Assembly: GCF_040096055.1 (NCBI RefSeq)
Contig: NZ_JBBMFK010000001.1
Span: 217,838 to 281,837, forward strand
Direction of reading: 5' to 3'
DNA: 64,000 bases
DNA from: Pseudoflavonifractor intestinihominis
GTDB lineage: Bacteria > Bacillota > Clostridia > Oscillospirales > Oscillospiraceae
Positions 47,769-57,962 of the stretch are shown here, piece by piece. The notes below the pieces were generated by a model that saw only the letters and a list, made by a program, of their open reading frames with translations, made no database searches and was not told where the DNA came from. Every line of letters begins with the position of its first letter. Within the stretch, counting starts at the first letter, position 1. The translations under genes were made by a program, and so were the position numbers.

Positions 47769-50240
47769 TTACCCGTCCTCGGGCAGCACCTTGAGCCGGC
47801 TGCGGGCCCGCAGCCGGGCCACAAAGGCCCTGTGCACCAGACTGCACAGCTCCATCGCCTTGAGCACGGCCTTCTGGCAGGGCACGGCCAGCAGCAGAAG
47901 CACGCAGAACACCAGCCCGGTCTGGAGGGTCAGGGGCTCCAGGGAGAAGAGGGAGCCGAACCACCCCACACACACCACCATGGAAATGGTCATGGCCCCC
48001 CACAGCACCTTCCGCTTCCAGTCGAAGGGGCGGCACACGTAGAAGAGGACGATCAGACCGTTGAAGGCCATGAGCATGGCGGACACGGTGGACAGGGACT
48101 GGGTGGAGAAGGAGAAGGCGTAGGCAAAGGCCTCTGCCCCCAGCACCAGAAACAGGTTGGTCAGGCCGCCGGGGCAGGCCTGCTTGAGCACGTTGGGCAG
48201 GAACCGGCCCTTGACGATGGCCCGGTTGGGCTCCAGGGCCAGGAAGAAGGAGGGGGCGCCGATGGTGAGGGCGGAGATGAGGGAGAGCTGGAGGGGCACA
48301 AAGGGGTAGGGCATGGCGGTGGCGAAGATGGTGATGAGGGACAGGAGGAAGGAGAAGATATTCTTCACCAGGAACAGGGAGGCGGCCCGCTGGATGTTGT
48401 TGATGACCCGGCGGCCCTCCAGCACCACCTGGGGCATGGAGGCGAAGTTGGAGTCCAGCAGCACCAGATGGGCGGCCTGGCAGGCGGCGTCCGACCCCGA
48501 GGCCATGGCGATGCCGCAGTCCGCGTCCTTCAGGGCCAGCACGTCGTTGACGCCGTCCCCCGTCATGGCCACCGTGTGGCCCGCCTTTTTCAGGGCCTGG
48601 ACGAACTTCCGCTTCTGGCTGGGGGTCACCCGGCCGAACACGGTGTACTGCTCCACCGCCCGGGCGATGTCGGCGTCCGACTTGAGGGTGGCGGCGTCCA
48701 CATACTGCTCCGCCCCCTGGATGCCCGCCTGGAGGGCCACCTGGGACACGGTGACCGGGTTGTCCCCCGAGATGACCTTGACCGCCACGCCCTGCTGGGC
48801 GAAGTACCGGAAGGTGTCGGGGGCCTCGGGGCGGATCTTGTTGGCGATGCGGATGAGGGTCATGGGGGAGAGCGTCCCGGTGAGCCTGCCGCCGGTGATG
48901 GGGCCCTCATGCCTGGCCAGCAGGAGCACCCGCTCCCCCTTGGCCGAGTACTCCTCCACCGTCTCCTGCAGGTCGGCGTACCGCTGGCCCATGACGAATT
49001 CCGGCGCGCCCACCACGTAGGTGCCGTGGCCCACAAAGGTGACGGCGCTCCACTTGGTGGCCGAGGTGAAGGGGATCACTTTGTCCGCCTTCCACACCGA
49101 TTTGCCGGAAAACCGGGCCTTGAGGGCCTTGGCGGTGTCGTTGTCGGCGTCGGTGGAGGCGTAGAAGGCGTTGAGGGTGGCCTCCACCGTCCGGACGGGA
49201 AAGAGCTCCTCATCCAGGGGCACCAGGCCGGCCACCGCCATGCCAGGCTCGGTGATGGTGCCCGTCTTGTCCACGCAGAGCACGTCCACCCGGGCCAGAG
49301 TCTCGATGGAGCTCATGTCGTGGACCAGGGTGCGCTTCCGGGCCAGCCGGAGCACGGACACCGCCAGGGCCACGCTGGTGAGCAGGTAGAGCCCCTCGGG
49401 GATCATACCGATCAGGGCGGCCACCGTGGAGGTCATGGCGTGGCGGATGCCGGTCTCCAGGAAAACGTACTGCTTGACAAACAGGGCCACCCCCATGGGG
49501 ATGAGGGCGATGCCGATGACCCGGATGAGCTTGTCCAGGGAGCGCATCATCTCGGACTGGCGGGGGGCGTGGCCCTTTTTGGCCTCCAGGGTGAGGCGGG
49601 CGGCGTAGGACTCGGCGCCCACCCGGGTGAGCACCGCCCGGCCGCTGCCCGCCACCACAAAGCTGCCCGACAGCAGCTCGTCCCCCGCCGCTTTGGGGAT
49701 GGCGTCCGGCTCGCCGGTGATGAGGGCCTCGTTGACCTGGAGATTGCCCGAGACCATCACCGCGTCCGCCGGGATCTGGCTGCCCGCCGAGAAAACCACA
49801 ATGTCGTCCCGCACCAGCTTGGCCACCGGCAGAGTGACCGCCCTGCCGTCCCGCACCGCCGTGGCCTTGGGTGCGGAGAGCAGGGTCAGCTTGTCGATGG
49901 TGTGCTTGGACCGGATCTCCTGGACGATGCCGATGAGGGTGTTGGCAATGGCGATCACCAGAAAGAGCATGTCCCGGAAATCGCCCACCACCGCCAGGCA
50001 CACCGCCAGCACCACGAAGATCAGGTTGAAGAAGGTGAGCACATTGTCCCGGATGATCTGCTTCTCTGTCTTGGTGGGGGCCTCCACCGGGGTGTTGGCA
50101 TACCCCGCCGCGGCCCGCTCCGCCGCCTGGGCGGAGGTGAGCCCCTGCTCCGGGTCGGTATGGGCGGGGGAGATGGGCCGCCTGCTCTGTGGGGGCGGGG
50201 CCTGGACGGCGGCGCCCCCGGTGTGCTGCTGTCTGTTCAT
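47769..50240 (-). CDS. cation-translocating P-type ATPase (CtpE-like)
   Basis: 823 residues. The P-type hallmarks are complete: TGEPDAIPK (actuator, in place of the common TGES), DKTGTITEPG (phosphorylated Asp near 325), the KGER nucleotide-site motif and TGDGVNDVLALKDADCGIAM. The M4 motif is MIPEGL, and the C-terminal half carries about six further helices. PEGL-type ATPases of the CtpE group import or export Ca2+; Na+/K+- or Mg-type transport cannot be excluded. The GAGG before ATG 50240 is unusually close. Low-complexity N-terminus (Gln/Pro-rich) precedes the fold. Confidence 0.93.
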   Translation of the reverse strand: MNRQQHTGGAAVQAPPPQSRRPISPAHTDPEQGLTSAQAAERAAAGYANTPVEAPTKTEKQIIRDNVLTFFNLIFVVLAVCLAVVGDFRDMLFLVIAIANTLIGIVQEIRSKHTIDKLTLLSAPKATAVRDGRAVTLPVAKLVRDDIVVFSAGSQIPADAVMVSGNLQVNEALITGEPDAIPKAAGDELLSGSFVVAGSGRAVLTRVGAESYAARLTLEAKKGHAPRQSEMMRSLDKLIRVIGIALIPMGVALFVKQYVFLETGIRHAMTSTVAALIGMIPEGLYLLTSVALAVSVLRLARKRTLVHDMSSIETLARVDVLCVDKTGTITEPGMAVAGLVPLDEELFPVRTVEATLNAFYASTDADNDTAKALKARFSGKSVWKADKVIPFTSATKWSAVTFVGHGTYVVGAPEFVMGQRYADLQETVEEYSAKGERVLLLARHEGPITGGRLTGTLSPMTLIRIANKIRPEAPDTFRYFAQQGVAVKVISGDNPVTVSQVALQAGIQGAEQYVDAATLKSDADIARAVEQYTVFGRVTPSQKRKFVQALKKAGHTVAMTGDGVNDVLALKDADCGIAMASGSDAACQAAHLVLLDSNFASMPQVVLEGRRVINNIQRAASLFLVKNIFSFLLSLITIFATAMPYPFVPLQLSLISALTIGAPSFFLALEPNRAIVKGRFLPNVLKQACPGGLTNLFLVLGAEAFAYAFSFSTQSLSTVSAMLMAFNGLIVLFYVCRPFDWKRKVLWGAMTISMVVCVGWFGSLFSLEPLTLQTGLVFCVLLLLAVPCQKAVLKAMELCSLVHRAFVARLRARSRLKVLPEDG

Positions 50241-50476
50241 TCCTCAAACGCCTCACAGCTGCCTCCGGCCTCCGGGCCGGAGCGCAGAATGGTAATCTGG
50301 TGCAATGGGAATATAATATGGAATATATTCTAACCGGGAAGACAGGGGAAATCCAGTAAGATTTTTTTAACGTTTTATAAAAAAGCGCACAATGCCTTTT
50401 TACGCACCCGGGGATAGGCAGTTCAGGCCCACGGAGGTCCATGGGGACGATTTGGAAGCCTGCGGAAGGCAAAATA
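50241..50476. other. upstream region of the P-type ATPase gene
   Basis: No gene was seen. On the minus strand a weak promoter candidate (TGGATT, 17 bp, TAGAAT) ends near 50330. A direct repeat GGAATATA with the palindrome GAATATATTC (50307-50330) could be an operator. Confidence 0.35.
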
Positions 50477-50511
50477 TAAAAATCAGCCTGCCGCAGGGTG
50501 CGGCAGGCTGA
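50477..50511 (-). terminator. terminator of the response regulator gene at 50536
   Basis: TCAGCCTGCCGC and its complement with a five-nt loop; T-run on the minus strand. Confidence 0.88.
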
Positions 50512-50535
50512 CGGCGGCGTTTTCCCCCGCCGGAC

Positions 50536-51228
50536 TCACGAAAAGCGGCCGGGCGTATCGTCAAAGCGGTACCCCACCCCCCGGAGGGTGACGATACACT
50601 GGGCGTAGGGGCCGATGGCACGGCGGACCTGCTTGATGTGGGTATCCAGAGTGCGCTCGCCCCGGGGACGGTCGGCGCCCCACACAGTCTCCAGCAGGAC
50701 CTGGCGGGTCATGGCGGTACCCGGGTGGGAGACCAGCTGGAGGAGCAGGTCGAACTCCTTGGGGGACAGGTCCACCGGCCTGCCGTCCACCGACACCCGG
50801 CGGGCCGCCGGGTCCACCACCAGGCCGCCGGTGCCCAGGGTGGGGGCGTCGGGGGCGGGGACGGGCCGCCGCCGCTTCAGCAGGGCGGCCACCCGGTAGA
50901 TCAGTTCACGGGGAGAGAAGGGCTTGACCATATAGTCGTCGGCGCCCAGCTTGAAGCCCCGGATCTTGTCGTGCTCCTCCCCGCGGACCGAGAGCATGAG
51001 CACCGGTATGTCGGAAAATGTACGGATGGCGCGCAGGACCTCGTAGCCGTCCAGACCGGGGAGCATGATATCCAGGACCACCAGATCGATGCCGCCCTCC
51101 CGGCAGCGTTCCACCGCGGCGTGGCCGTCGGCGCACTCGGCGATCTCATAGCCCGCGTGGCGGGCGTGCTTTGCCACAAGGGCCCTCAGTTTATCCTCAT
51201 CATCCACAATCAAAATACGTTCTGCCAT
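50536..51228 (-). CDS. OmpR/PhoB-family response regulator (no adjacent kinase)
   Basis: 230 residues. The receiver domain has DDED at the start, phospho-acceptor Asp53 (VVLDIMLPG) and the conserved Lys near 102 (YMVKPF). The C-terminal winged helix (LSPKEFDLLLQLVSHPG...RTLDTHIKQVRRAIG...GVGYRFDD) binds DNA. AAGGAG precedes the ATG. No histidine kinase gene is beside it, so its partner is elsewhere; the nearest is at 54443. Confidence 0.95.
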   Translation of the reverse strand: MAERILIVDDEDKLRALVAKHARHAGYEIAECADGHAAVERCREGGIDLVVLDIMLPGLDGYEVLRAIRTFSDIPVLMLSVRGEEHDKIRGFKLGADDYMVKPFSPRELIYRVAALLKRRRPVPAPDAPTLGTGGLVVDPAARRVSVDGRPVDLSPKEFDLLLQLVSHPGTAMTRQVLLETVWGADRPRGERTLDTHIKQVRRAIGPYAQCIVTLRGVGYRFDDTPGRFS

Positions 51229-51291
51229 GGAGATGTCTCCTTTCCGTGAGAAGTCGCCTGGGACAGGACAGGGAAAGAAAAAACGTCTTGC

Positions 51292-52308
51292 TTACAGGGC
51301 GCCCGCCTCCGCCGGCTGGGCCGGGGTCAGGGCGTCCTCCGCGCTGTGGAGCTGAGCGCGGAACTCATCCACCGCCCAGGCGGGGGACAGCAGCTCTGCG
51401 CCCGCCCCCAGGCCGAAGAGCCAGCCCAGGAACTGGGGGCTCACCACCGCCCGCACCGTGACGGTGAAGTGGTCGTCCCCGTCGGGCACCAGAATCACAT
51501 CCTGCCCGAACCGGTCCAGCACCACCCCTACCAGGTGGTTCCGGCAGCGGAGGGTCACCTGGGCCTCCCGGCCGCTGAACATGCCGAAGTGCTTCTGGGC
51601 GTAGGTGGACAGATCGAAGTCCCGGCAGCTGTCGTCCCCCAGGCGGGGCAGACAGGTCACGGCCAGTTCGGCCATCTTGTCCACCCGGTAGTGGCGCATC
51701 TCCCGGTGGAGGTGGTCGTAACCGGCCAGATAGTAGTTCTCGTTGTCCCAGATCAGCCCGTAGGGGCTCACCTGGTAGCGCCGCCCGTCCCGGCGGAACA
51801 CCTTCTCCTTGCGCACGTTGTACTCGAAGTACCGGAATGTCACCGATTTGCCGGTGGCAATGGCGCTGTGGAGCTTGTCGATGTTGTAGTACACGCTCTC
51901 GTTCATGGCCTTTACCCGGCCGGACACATAGACCTGCCGCTGGAGCGAGCGGGCCTGATGGCGGCTGGTAAGGCTCTCCAGCTTGTGGATCAGTGCGTCC
52001 GACTTGCGCCGGGTGATGAACTTGCAGGACTGCACCGCGTCTACCAGCAGCTTCAGCTCGGCCAGCTCAAACAGCCGGCCGCCGATGAACCAGCCGGGGG
52101 ATTTTCCCTTCCGGCTCTGGACGTCCAGGCCCAGCTCCCGCAGGGCGTCCATGTCGTCATAGATGCTCTTGCGCTCCGCTCCCACCTCATGGGCCTCCAG
52201 CGTGCTGATCAGCTGCTGGACGGTCATGGGGTGGTCCTCGTCGGTCTCCCGGAGCAGAGCCCGTTCCAGCAGCGGCAGTTTGAGCTTTTGCTTCGCGCCT
52301 CTCGCCAT
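51292..52308 (-). CDS. WYL-domain transcriptional regulator (DeoR-like HTH)
   Basis: 338 residues. An N-terminal winged helix (about 1-65; MTVQQLISTLEAHEVGAERKSIYDDMDALRELGLDV) is followed by a WYL domain (about 140-220; SVTFRYFEYN, YQVSPYGLIWDNENYYLAGYDH) and the WCX C-terminal extension. WYL proteins sense nucleic acid or nucleotide ligands and control stress, defence or metabolic genes. GGGGGG precedes ATG 52308. Its target is unknown; the response regulator and NlpC/P60 genes are its neighbours. Confidence 0.93.
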   Translation of the reverse strand: MARGAKQKLKLPLLERALLRETDEDHPMTVQQLISTLEAHEVGAERKSIYDDMDALRELGLDVQSRKGKSPGWFIGGRLFELAELKLLVDAVQSCKFITRRKSDALIHKLESLTSRHQARSLQRQVYVSGRVKAMNESVYYNIDKLHSAIATGKSVTFRYFEYNVRKEKVFRRDGRRYQVSPYGLIWDNENYYLAGYDHLHREMRHYRVDKMAELAVTCLPRLGDDSCRDFDLSTYAQKHFGMFSGREAQVTLRCRNHLVGVVLDRFGQDVILVPDGDDHFTVTVRAVVSPQFLGWLFGLGAGAELLSPAWAVDEFRAQLHSAEDALTPAQPAEAGAL

Positions 52309-52542
52309 GGCACATCCCCCCTTTCCATTCCATCATAGCGCAGAATCTGTACGATAAATCGGACTTTCCGGAAGCATACCATATTTTCTATGTACTGCCA
52401 AGGTACACAGGATAATAAAAGGAAAAATTTTGAACGATTTCCGGCCTTTTCGCCCGGCTTTACAGGGAATAGAATCTGTGTTACCCTCGTATTGATAGAG
52501 GGACCGCCCACAGACGGCGGGGAAGCGAGAGGAGGATGGAGC

Positions 52543-53358
52543 ATGCGCGCAGTTGTGACGGCGGCCATCTGCCCGCTGATGAGCGGGCCGGCGCTCCAGT
52601 GCGAGCGGGCGGACGAGGCTCTGGGGGGCATGATCGTGGAGCTCCTGGAGGACACGGGCACCGGGTGGCGGCTGGTGCGCACCCACTACGGCTACACCGG
52701 CTACGCACCGGAGGCGTGCCTCCTCTTCGGCGAGGAGACGGCGGCGCGCTGGGCGGGCCGGGAAAAGAAGGTGGTGCTCCGTGGGGCCTGCGATGTACTG
52801 GCCTGGCCCGACGTGGCCGCCTGGCCGGTGACCTCCCTGGTGCGGGGGAACCTGGTGGCCCCGGAGGGGGAGGAGAAGGACGGCTGGCAGCGGGTGCTGC
52901 TGCCCGACGGCCGGGAGGGCCACATCCGGGCCGGTTTTCTGGGCCGGAGGTACACCGCGCCCGTCTATGAGGACCAGGAGGGCATGCGCTCCGCCCTGGT
53001 GGACGCGGCTCTGGCCTACCGGGGCGCCCACTACCGCTGGGGCGGAAAGACCCCCATGGGCATCGACTGCTCCGGGCTGTGCTCCATGGCCTACATGCTC
53101 TGCGGGGTGATCATCTGGCGGGACGCGGCCATCAAGGAGGGATACCCCGTCCGGCCCATCCCCAGGGAGCGGATGGCGCCGGGGGATCTGCTCTTTTTCC
53201 CCGGCCATGTGGCCATGTACCTGGGGGATGGCCGGTACATCCACGCCACCGCCCGGGCGGGGGATGACGGCGTGGTCATCAACAGCCTCCGCCCCGGCCA
53301 CGCCGACTACCGGGCCGACCTGGCCGGCAGCCTGACGGCGGTTGGGTCCATATTTTGA
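52543..53358 (+). CDS. NlpC/P60 peptidase with SH3-like domains, no signal peptide
   Basis: 271 residues. Two SH3b-like segments (about 1-60 and 70-140) precede an NlpC/P60 domain with catalytic Cys in GIDCSGLCSMAYML and His in PGHVAMYLGDGRYIHA. It should cut D-gamma-glutamyl-diaminopimelate bonds in murein peptides. No signal peptide follows ATG 52543 (preceded by GGAGGA), so it may act in the cytoplasm on recycled peptides, like YkfC. The upstream open frame has no supporting start. Confidence 0.92.
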   Translation: MRAVVTAAICPLMSGPALQCERADEALGGMIVELLEDTGTGWRLVRTHYGYTGYAPEACLLFGEETAARWAGREKKVVLRGACDVLAWPDVAAWPVTSLVRGNLVAPEGEEKDGWQRVLLPDGREGHIRAGFLGRRYTAPVYEDQEGMRSALVDAALAYRGAHYRWGGKTPMGIDCSGLCSMAYMLCGVIIWRDAAIKEGYPVRPIPRERMAPGDLLFFPGHVAMYLGDGRYIHATARAGDDGVVINSLRPGHADYRADLAGSLTAVGSIF

Positions 53359-53365
53359 GCAGACA

Positions 53366-53410
53366 GCGCACCGCCGGAACAGGCAAGTCCGGCGGTGCGC
53401 TTATTTTATT
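53366..53410. terminator. terminator between the NlpC/P60 gene and trxB
   Basis: GCGCACCGCCGGA and complement followed by TTATTTTATT. Confidence 0.9.
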
Positions 53411-54311
53411 GAGCGGACTGGAGATAGCGCCCGGCCTGGGCGGCGGCGGCGGCCCCGTCGGCGGCGGCGGTGACCAGCTGGCGCAGGTCCTTGACCCGGG
53501 TATCCCCGGCGGCAAAGATGCCGGGCACGTTGGTGCGGGTGTCCTCGCCCGCCACGATATAGCCCGCCTCATTCAGCTCCAGAGGCGGAGAGAAGACCTG
53601 GTTGTCCGGGGCCAGGCCCACGGCGGCGAACACGCCCGCCACGGGCAGGGAGCGCCTGCCCTCCGGGCCCTCCACCAGCAGGGAGGACACGGTCTGCTCG
53701 CCCTGGACCTCCAGCACCTTGTGGGACAGGAGCACGTGGATGTTGGGCGCGGCGGCCAGGGCGTCGATGAGATGCCGCTCCGCCTTGAAGGAATCCCGCC
53801 GGTGGACCAGGTACACGTTGGGGCAGATGTTGGCCAGGAACAGGGCGTCCTCCAGGGCGGTGTTGCCGCCGCCCACCACCGCCGTGTCCCTGCCGCGGAA
53901 GAAATTGCCGTCGCAGGTGGCGCAGTAGCTGACGCCCCGGCCGGCCAGCCGCTCCTCGCCGGGCACCTCCAGCTTCCGGCGGCGGACGCCGTTGGCGATG
54001 ATGACCGTCCGGCCCTCGTAGGCGCCCACGCCGGTGGTGACGATCTTGTGTGTGCCCTGGTCGGCCAGAGCGGCCACCCGCTCAAAGCGGATGTCCGTGC
54101 CCAGGGACTGGGCCTGCTCGTAGAGGTTCATGGCAAAATCCGGCCCAGAGACCTGCTTGCTGCCCGGCCAGTTCTCGATATCCGGCGTGGTGGCCGCCTG
54201 GCCGCCGGGGGTGCCGCCCTCCAGCAGCAGGGTGGCGTATCCGGCACGCCTGGCGTAGATGGCGGCCGTCAGGCCCGCAGGGCCTCCGCCGATGATGATG
54301 ACGTCGTACAT
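53406..54311 (-). CDS. trxB: thioredoxin reductase
   Basis: 301 residues. FAD site GGGPAGLTAAIYARRAG, redox-active CATC in SYCATCDGNFF, NADPH site VVGGGNTALEDALFLA and the late FAD motif GIFAAGDTR. It reduces thioredoxin with NADPH. GAGGTG precedes ATG 54311. A minus-strand TATAAT (54350-54355) with TTTTCA 17 bp upstream is a likely promoter. Confidence 0.95.
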   Translation of the reverse strand: MYDVIIIGGGPAGLTAAIYARRAGYATLLLEGGTPGGQAATTPDIENWPGSKQVSGPDFAMNLYEQAQSLGTDIRFERVAALADQGTHKIVTTGVGAYEGRTVIIANGVRRRKLEVPGEERLAGRGVSYCATCDGNFFRGRDTAVVGGGNTALEDALFLANICPNVYLVHRRDSFKAERHLIDALAAAPNIHVLLSHKVLEVQGEQTVSSLLVEGPEGRRSLPVAGVFAAVGLAPDNQVFSPPLELNEAGYIVAGEDTRTNVPGIFAAGDTRVKDLRQLVTAAADGAAAAAQAGRYLQSAQ

Positions 54312-54349
54312 AAGTTCACCTCATAATGAGAATTATTCCTGTTAAAAAT

Positions 54350-54378
54350 ATTATACTATATCACAGAGCATTTGAAAA
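54350..54378 (-). promoter_or_regulatory. promoter of trxB
   Basis: Minus-strand TATAAT with a weaker TTTTCA at 17-bp spacing. Just downstream a partly symmetric TGAGAATTATTCCTG (54327-54341) weakly resembles a Fur/PerR box. Confidence 0.5.
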
Positions 54379-54400
54379 GAGGCATCCGGCGAAAAAGCGA

Positions 54401-54436
54401 AAAAATTTCCGGCACGGGATATTGTCCCGTGCCGGA
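54401..54436 (-). terminator. terminator of the histidine kinase gene
   Basis: TCCGGCACGGGA and complement; on the minus strand a six-T run follows. Confidence 0.92.
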
Positions 54437-54442
54437 GATGCT

Positions 54443-56572
54443 TTATGCGCTGTGGTCCAGGGAATCGGGGGCCTGTTCCGGTTCGGCGGGCTGGCCGGAG
54501 GCGGGCTCGGGCAGAGCCACCGCCTGGGGGAAGGACACGGCGGCCTTGAATAGGTCCCCGTCGATGTCCAGCCGGAAGGTGCCGCCCTGGAGCTCGGTCA
54601 GGCTGCGGGCGATGGACAGGCCCAGGCCGGAGCCCTCGGTGGTGCGGGACTCCTCCCCACGGACGAACCGCTCCATCAGCTGCTCCGGGGGGATGTTGAG
54701 CTGCTGGCGGGAGATGTTCTTCACCGACAGGGTGACCATGCCCTCCCAGCACGTCACGTCCAGATAGATGCGGGTGCCCTCCAGGGCGTACTTGCAGCAG
54801 TTGGAGAACAGGTTGTCGATGACCCGCCACAGGTGGCGGCCGTCGGCCCAGATGAACAGCTCGTCGGCGGGCAGGGTGGACACCGCCGTCAGGCGGCAGG
54901 CCTGGAACCGCTCCTCATATTCGCCCAACGCCTGGCCCACGAACTGGATGATGCCCAGCCGCTCCAGGCTGACGGGCAGGCTGCCCGTGGAGGCCTTGCT
55001 GGCCTCTACCAGATCCTCGGTCAGCTTTTTCAGCCGCTGGCTCTTCCGGTCCAGCACCTCCAGGTATTCCAGTGCCTTGGGGTTGTCCAGGGGCTCCTTT
55101 TTCAGCAGGTCCACATAGTTGATGATGGAGGTGAGGGGGGTCTTCAGGTCGTGGGACACGTTGGTGATGAGCTCGGCCTTGAACCGCTCCGACTGCATCC
55201 GCTGATCCACTGCCGCGCTCACTGCGGCGCCCAGGTCGTTGAGCTGCTCGGCGTGCTCCCGCAGGTCCCGGTACATGCCGGCGGTGTTGATCTTGGCGTC
55301 CGGGTTGCCCCCCACGATCTCCGCCGTACCCGCCCGGATGGTCTTCCACTGTCGGGTCCACCGGCACAGGCACCAGAGCACAAAGCCCTGGTACACCGGG
55401 ATGAGCACCACGGTCAGGCCGGTGAGCAGGGTGCCCAGCAGGTAGAGCAGGAAGAGGGTCACGGTCCGGCGGCTCATGGTCCAGCCGTGGACCATCCGGG
55501 ACAGGCCGTAGACCATGGCCCTAAGCATCCGCCACAGGAGCATGGAGCGCAGCAGATTGTGGTTTTTCAGGCGGATGGCGGTGGTCATCAGCAGGCCCAT
55601 GGCGAGGGCGGCCCCCGCCATGGAAAACACAGCCAGGCCCGCCAGCACAAAGAGCCGGGTGTTGCCCTGGTTGTACACAAAGGACACCTGGTCTCCTGCG
55701 GAGAGCAGGGCGGCCCCCAGGAAGAAGTCGCCCAGCAGGTAGACGTCGTAGGGCACCCGCTCCTGCCAGGTCAGGAGGACGGAGCCGTCCTCCTGCCGGC
55801 GGCAGCAGTCCATCAGCAGGCTGCGGACGCCCGCCAGGCTCAGCAGGCAGAGGATCAGGGCGGCAAAGGCCACATAGGGCAGGCGGCCCTGGAGGTTGAC
55901 ATAGGCCACCCGGCTCTCCGAGTACCGGTCGGAGACGGCCATGGGGCTGGCGATGCCCGCCTGGACCACCAGCTCCTCCCGCTGGATGCGGGTGTCAAAG
56001 CTGCTGTTGTAGTCGGTGAACTCCTCCCCGTCGGAGTAGTAGCCGTACTCGTTGTAGGACTCCGGGTTGGAGGTCGGATTGCAGGCTACATAGCCGTCCT
56101 TGATCCGGACCATGAGCAGGGAGCTGCCCTGGTAGTGGTCCTCGTTGGCCAGCCCGTCCCCCTGGGTGTAGACCACGGAGCTGGTGATCTGCATCCCGGT
56201 GCTGCCCTCCAGGGACGCGCCATCCAGGTTGGTGGCCAGCAGGGCGCCCGACTGGTCGTGGACCTGGTAGCGGAAATTGGTGTTTTGGGCGGACAGCCGC
56301 TCCTGAAGGCCGCTGAGCTGCTGCTCCTCCAGGTAGGACAGGTCCCCGCTCCACTGCTCCCGCAGCAGGAGCTCTATCAGCTGCTCCACCTGGTTCAGGT
56401 CGGAGTACATGTCCTCCCGGGCGGTGTTGCTGTTGTAGTAGTCGCCGCCGGTCCACAGGTCGTCCCAGTTGGCGGCGGTGAGCAGGGTGGTGAGCAGAGC
56501 CGCAGCCAGCAGCACCATGGTCAGGAGGAAGACCCCCACCCGGTTTACCGGACTGGAATTGAGGCTTCTCAC
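54443..56572 (-). CDS. membrane sensor histidine kinase
   Basis: 709 residues. An N-terminal membrane helix (about 9-33) is followed by an extracellular region (to about 235), then several membrane helices (about 235-400), a short linker and the kinase core: AELITNVSHDLKTPLTSIINYVDLL (phospho-His near 473), NLFSNCCKYALEGT (N box) and GSGLGLSIARSLTELQGGTF (G box). The start is GTG 56572 after GGAG. The response regulator ends upstream within 45 bases, forming a two-component pair. Confidence 0.94.
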   Translation of the reverse strand: MRSLNSSPVNRVGVFLLTMVLLAAALLTTLLTAANWDDLWTGGDYYNSNTAREDMYSDLNQVEQLIELLLREQWSGDLSYLEEQQLSGLQERLSAQNTNFRYQVHDQSGALLATNLDGASLEGSTGMQITSSVVYTQGDGLANEDHYQGSSLLMVRIKDGYVACNPTSNPESYNEYGYYSDGEEFTDYNSSFDTRIQREELVVQAGIASPMAVSDRYSESRVAYVNLQGRLPYVAFAALILCLLSLAGVRSLLMDCCRRQEDGSVLLTWQERVPYDVYLLGDFFLGAALLSAGDQVSFVYNQGNTRLFVLAGLAVFSMAGAALAMGLLMTTAIRLKNHNLLRSMLLWRMLRAMVYGLSRMVHGWTMSRRTVTLFLLYLLGTLLTGLTVVLIPVYQGFVLWCLCRWTRQWKTIRAGTAEIVGGNPDAKINTAGMYRDLREHAEQLNDLGAAVSAAVDQRMQSERFKAELITNVSHDLKTPLTSIINYVDLLKKEPLDNPKALEYLEVLDRKSQRLKKLTEDLVEASKASTGSLPVSLERLGIIQFVGQALGEYEERFQACRLTAVSTLPADELFIWADGRHLWRVIDNLFSNCCKYALEGTRIYLDVTCWEGMVTLSVKNISRQQLNIPPEQLMERFVRGEESRTTEGSGLGLSIARSLTELQGGTFRLDIDGDLFKAAVSFPQAVALPEPASGQPAEPEQAPDSLDHSA

Positions 56573-56615
56573 AGAAATCAGCTCCTGTCAGTTGATTTAC
56601 CGGAGAAGCCGGGGT

Positions 56616-57317
<702 letters not shown>

Positions 57318-57348
57318 CCCATGTCTGAAATGATACTAGCATGAAAAC

Positions 57349-57388
57349 TTTAAGCGGCAAGAACGGAAAGGTTTAAGAACTTTTTAAG
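57349..57388 (-). promoter_or_regulatory. TTTAAG direct repeats upstream of the response regulator
   Basis: TTTAAG occurs at 57349, 57372 and 57383; the last two are 11 bases apart, the helical repeat usual for OmpR/PhoB boxes. A minus-strand promoter (TTGCCG, 16 bp, TAGTAT) lies nearby. Confidence 0.4.
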
Positions 57389-57557
57389 ATGTCCAAGGCC
57401 GCCGGACATCCCGCACCATTGTACCCCATCCTGCCCCGGGAGGCAAATGAAAAACGCCGCCCTGACAGAAAGCGCATTGCCCTGGCTGGAAAAATCGCAT
57501 ATAATAGAAGTCCCACCTCTCCCCGGCGGAGAGGCGGCGAGAAGGGAGGTCTGCGCC

Positions 57558-57962
57558 ATGAAGACCTACTGTTTCCGGCTCCGGCGGGGGGACGACCTGC
57601 TGGAAAAGCTGGAGGAATTCGCCAGAGAGCGCCGCATCCCGGCGGCCGCGGTGGTGTCCGGCGTGGGCTGCGTCACCAGGGCCCGGATACGGGACGCCTC
57701 GGGCGTCACCGTGCGCACTCTGGACGAGCCCCTGGAGATCGTCTCCCTGATGGGCACCCTGTCCGAGCGGCGGACCCATCTGCATATCTCCCTGTCCCGG
57801 GAGGACCTCACCACCCTGGGGGGCCACCTGATGGCGGGGTGCATCGTCAACACAACGGCGGAGATCGTGGTACTGGAGCTGCCCGATGTCCGCTTTGACA
57901 CAGAATTTGACCCGGAGACCGGCTACGACGAGCTGGTCATCCGGCAGGAGGAACAGCCATGA
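57558..57962 (+). CDS. PPC/PCC (DUF296) domain protein
   Basis: 134 residues, the size of a single PPC domain. Motifs: AAVVSGVGCVTRARIRD and HLHISLSREDLTTLGGHLMAGCIVNTTAEIVVLEL with metal-binding His residues. Prokaryotic PPC proteins are small trimers of uncertain, possibly DNA-associated or metabolic, role. ATG 57558 follows GGGAGG. Its stop overlaps the ymdB start (ATGA). Confidence 0.9.
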   Translation: MKTYCFRLRRGDDLLEKLEEFARERRIPAAAVVSGVGCVTRARIRDASGVTVRTLDEPLEIVSLMGTLSERRTHLHISLSREDLTTLGGHLMAGCIVNTTAEIVVLELPDVRFDTEFDPETGYDELVIRQEEQP

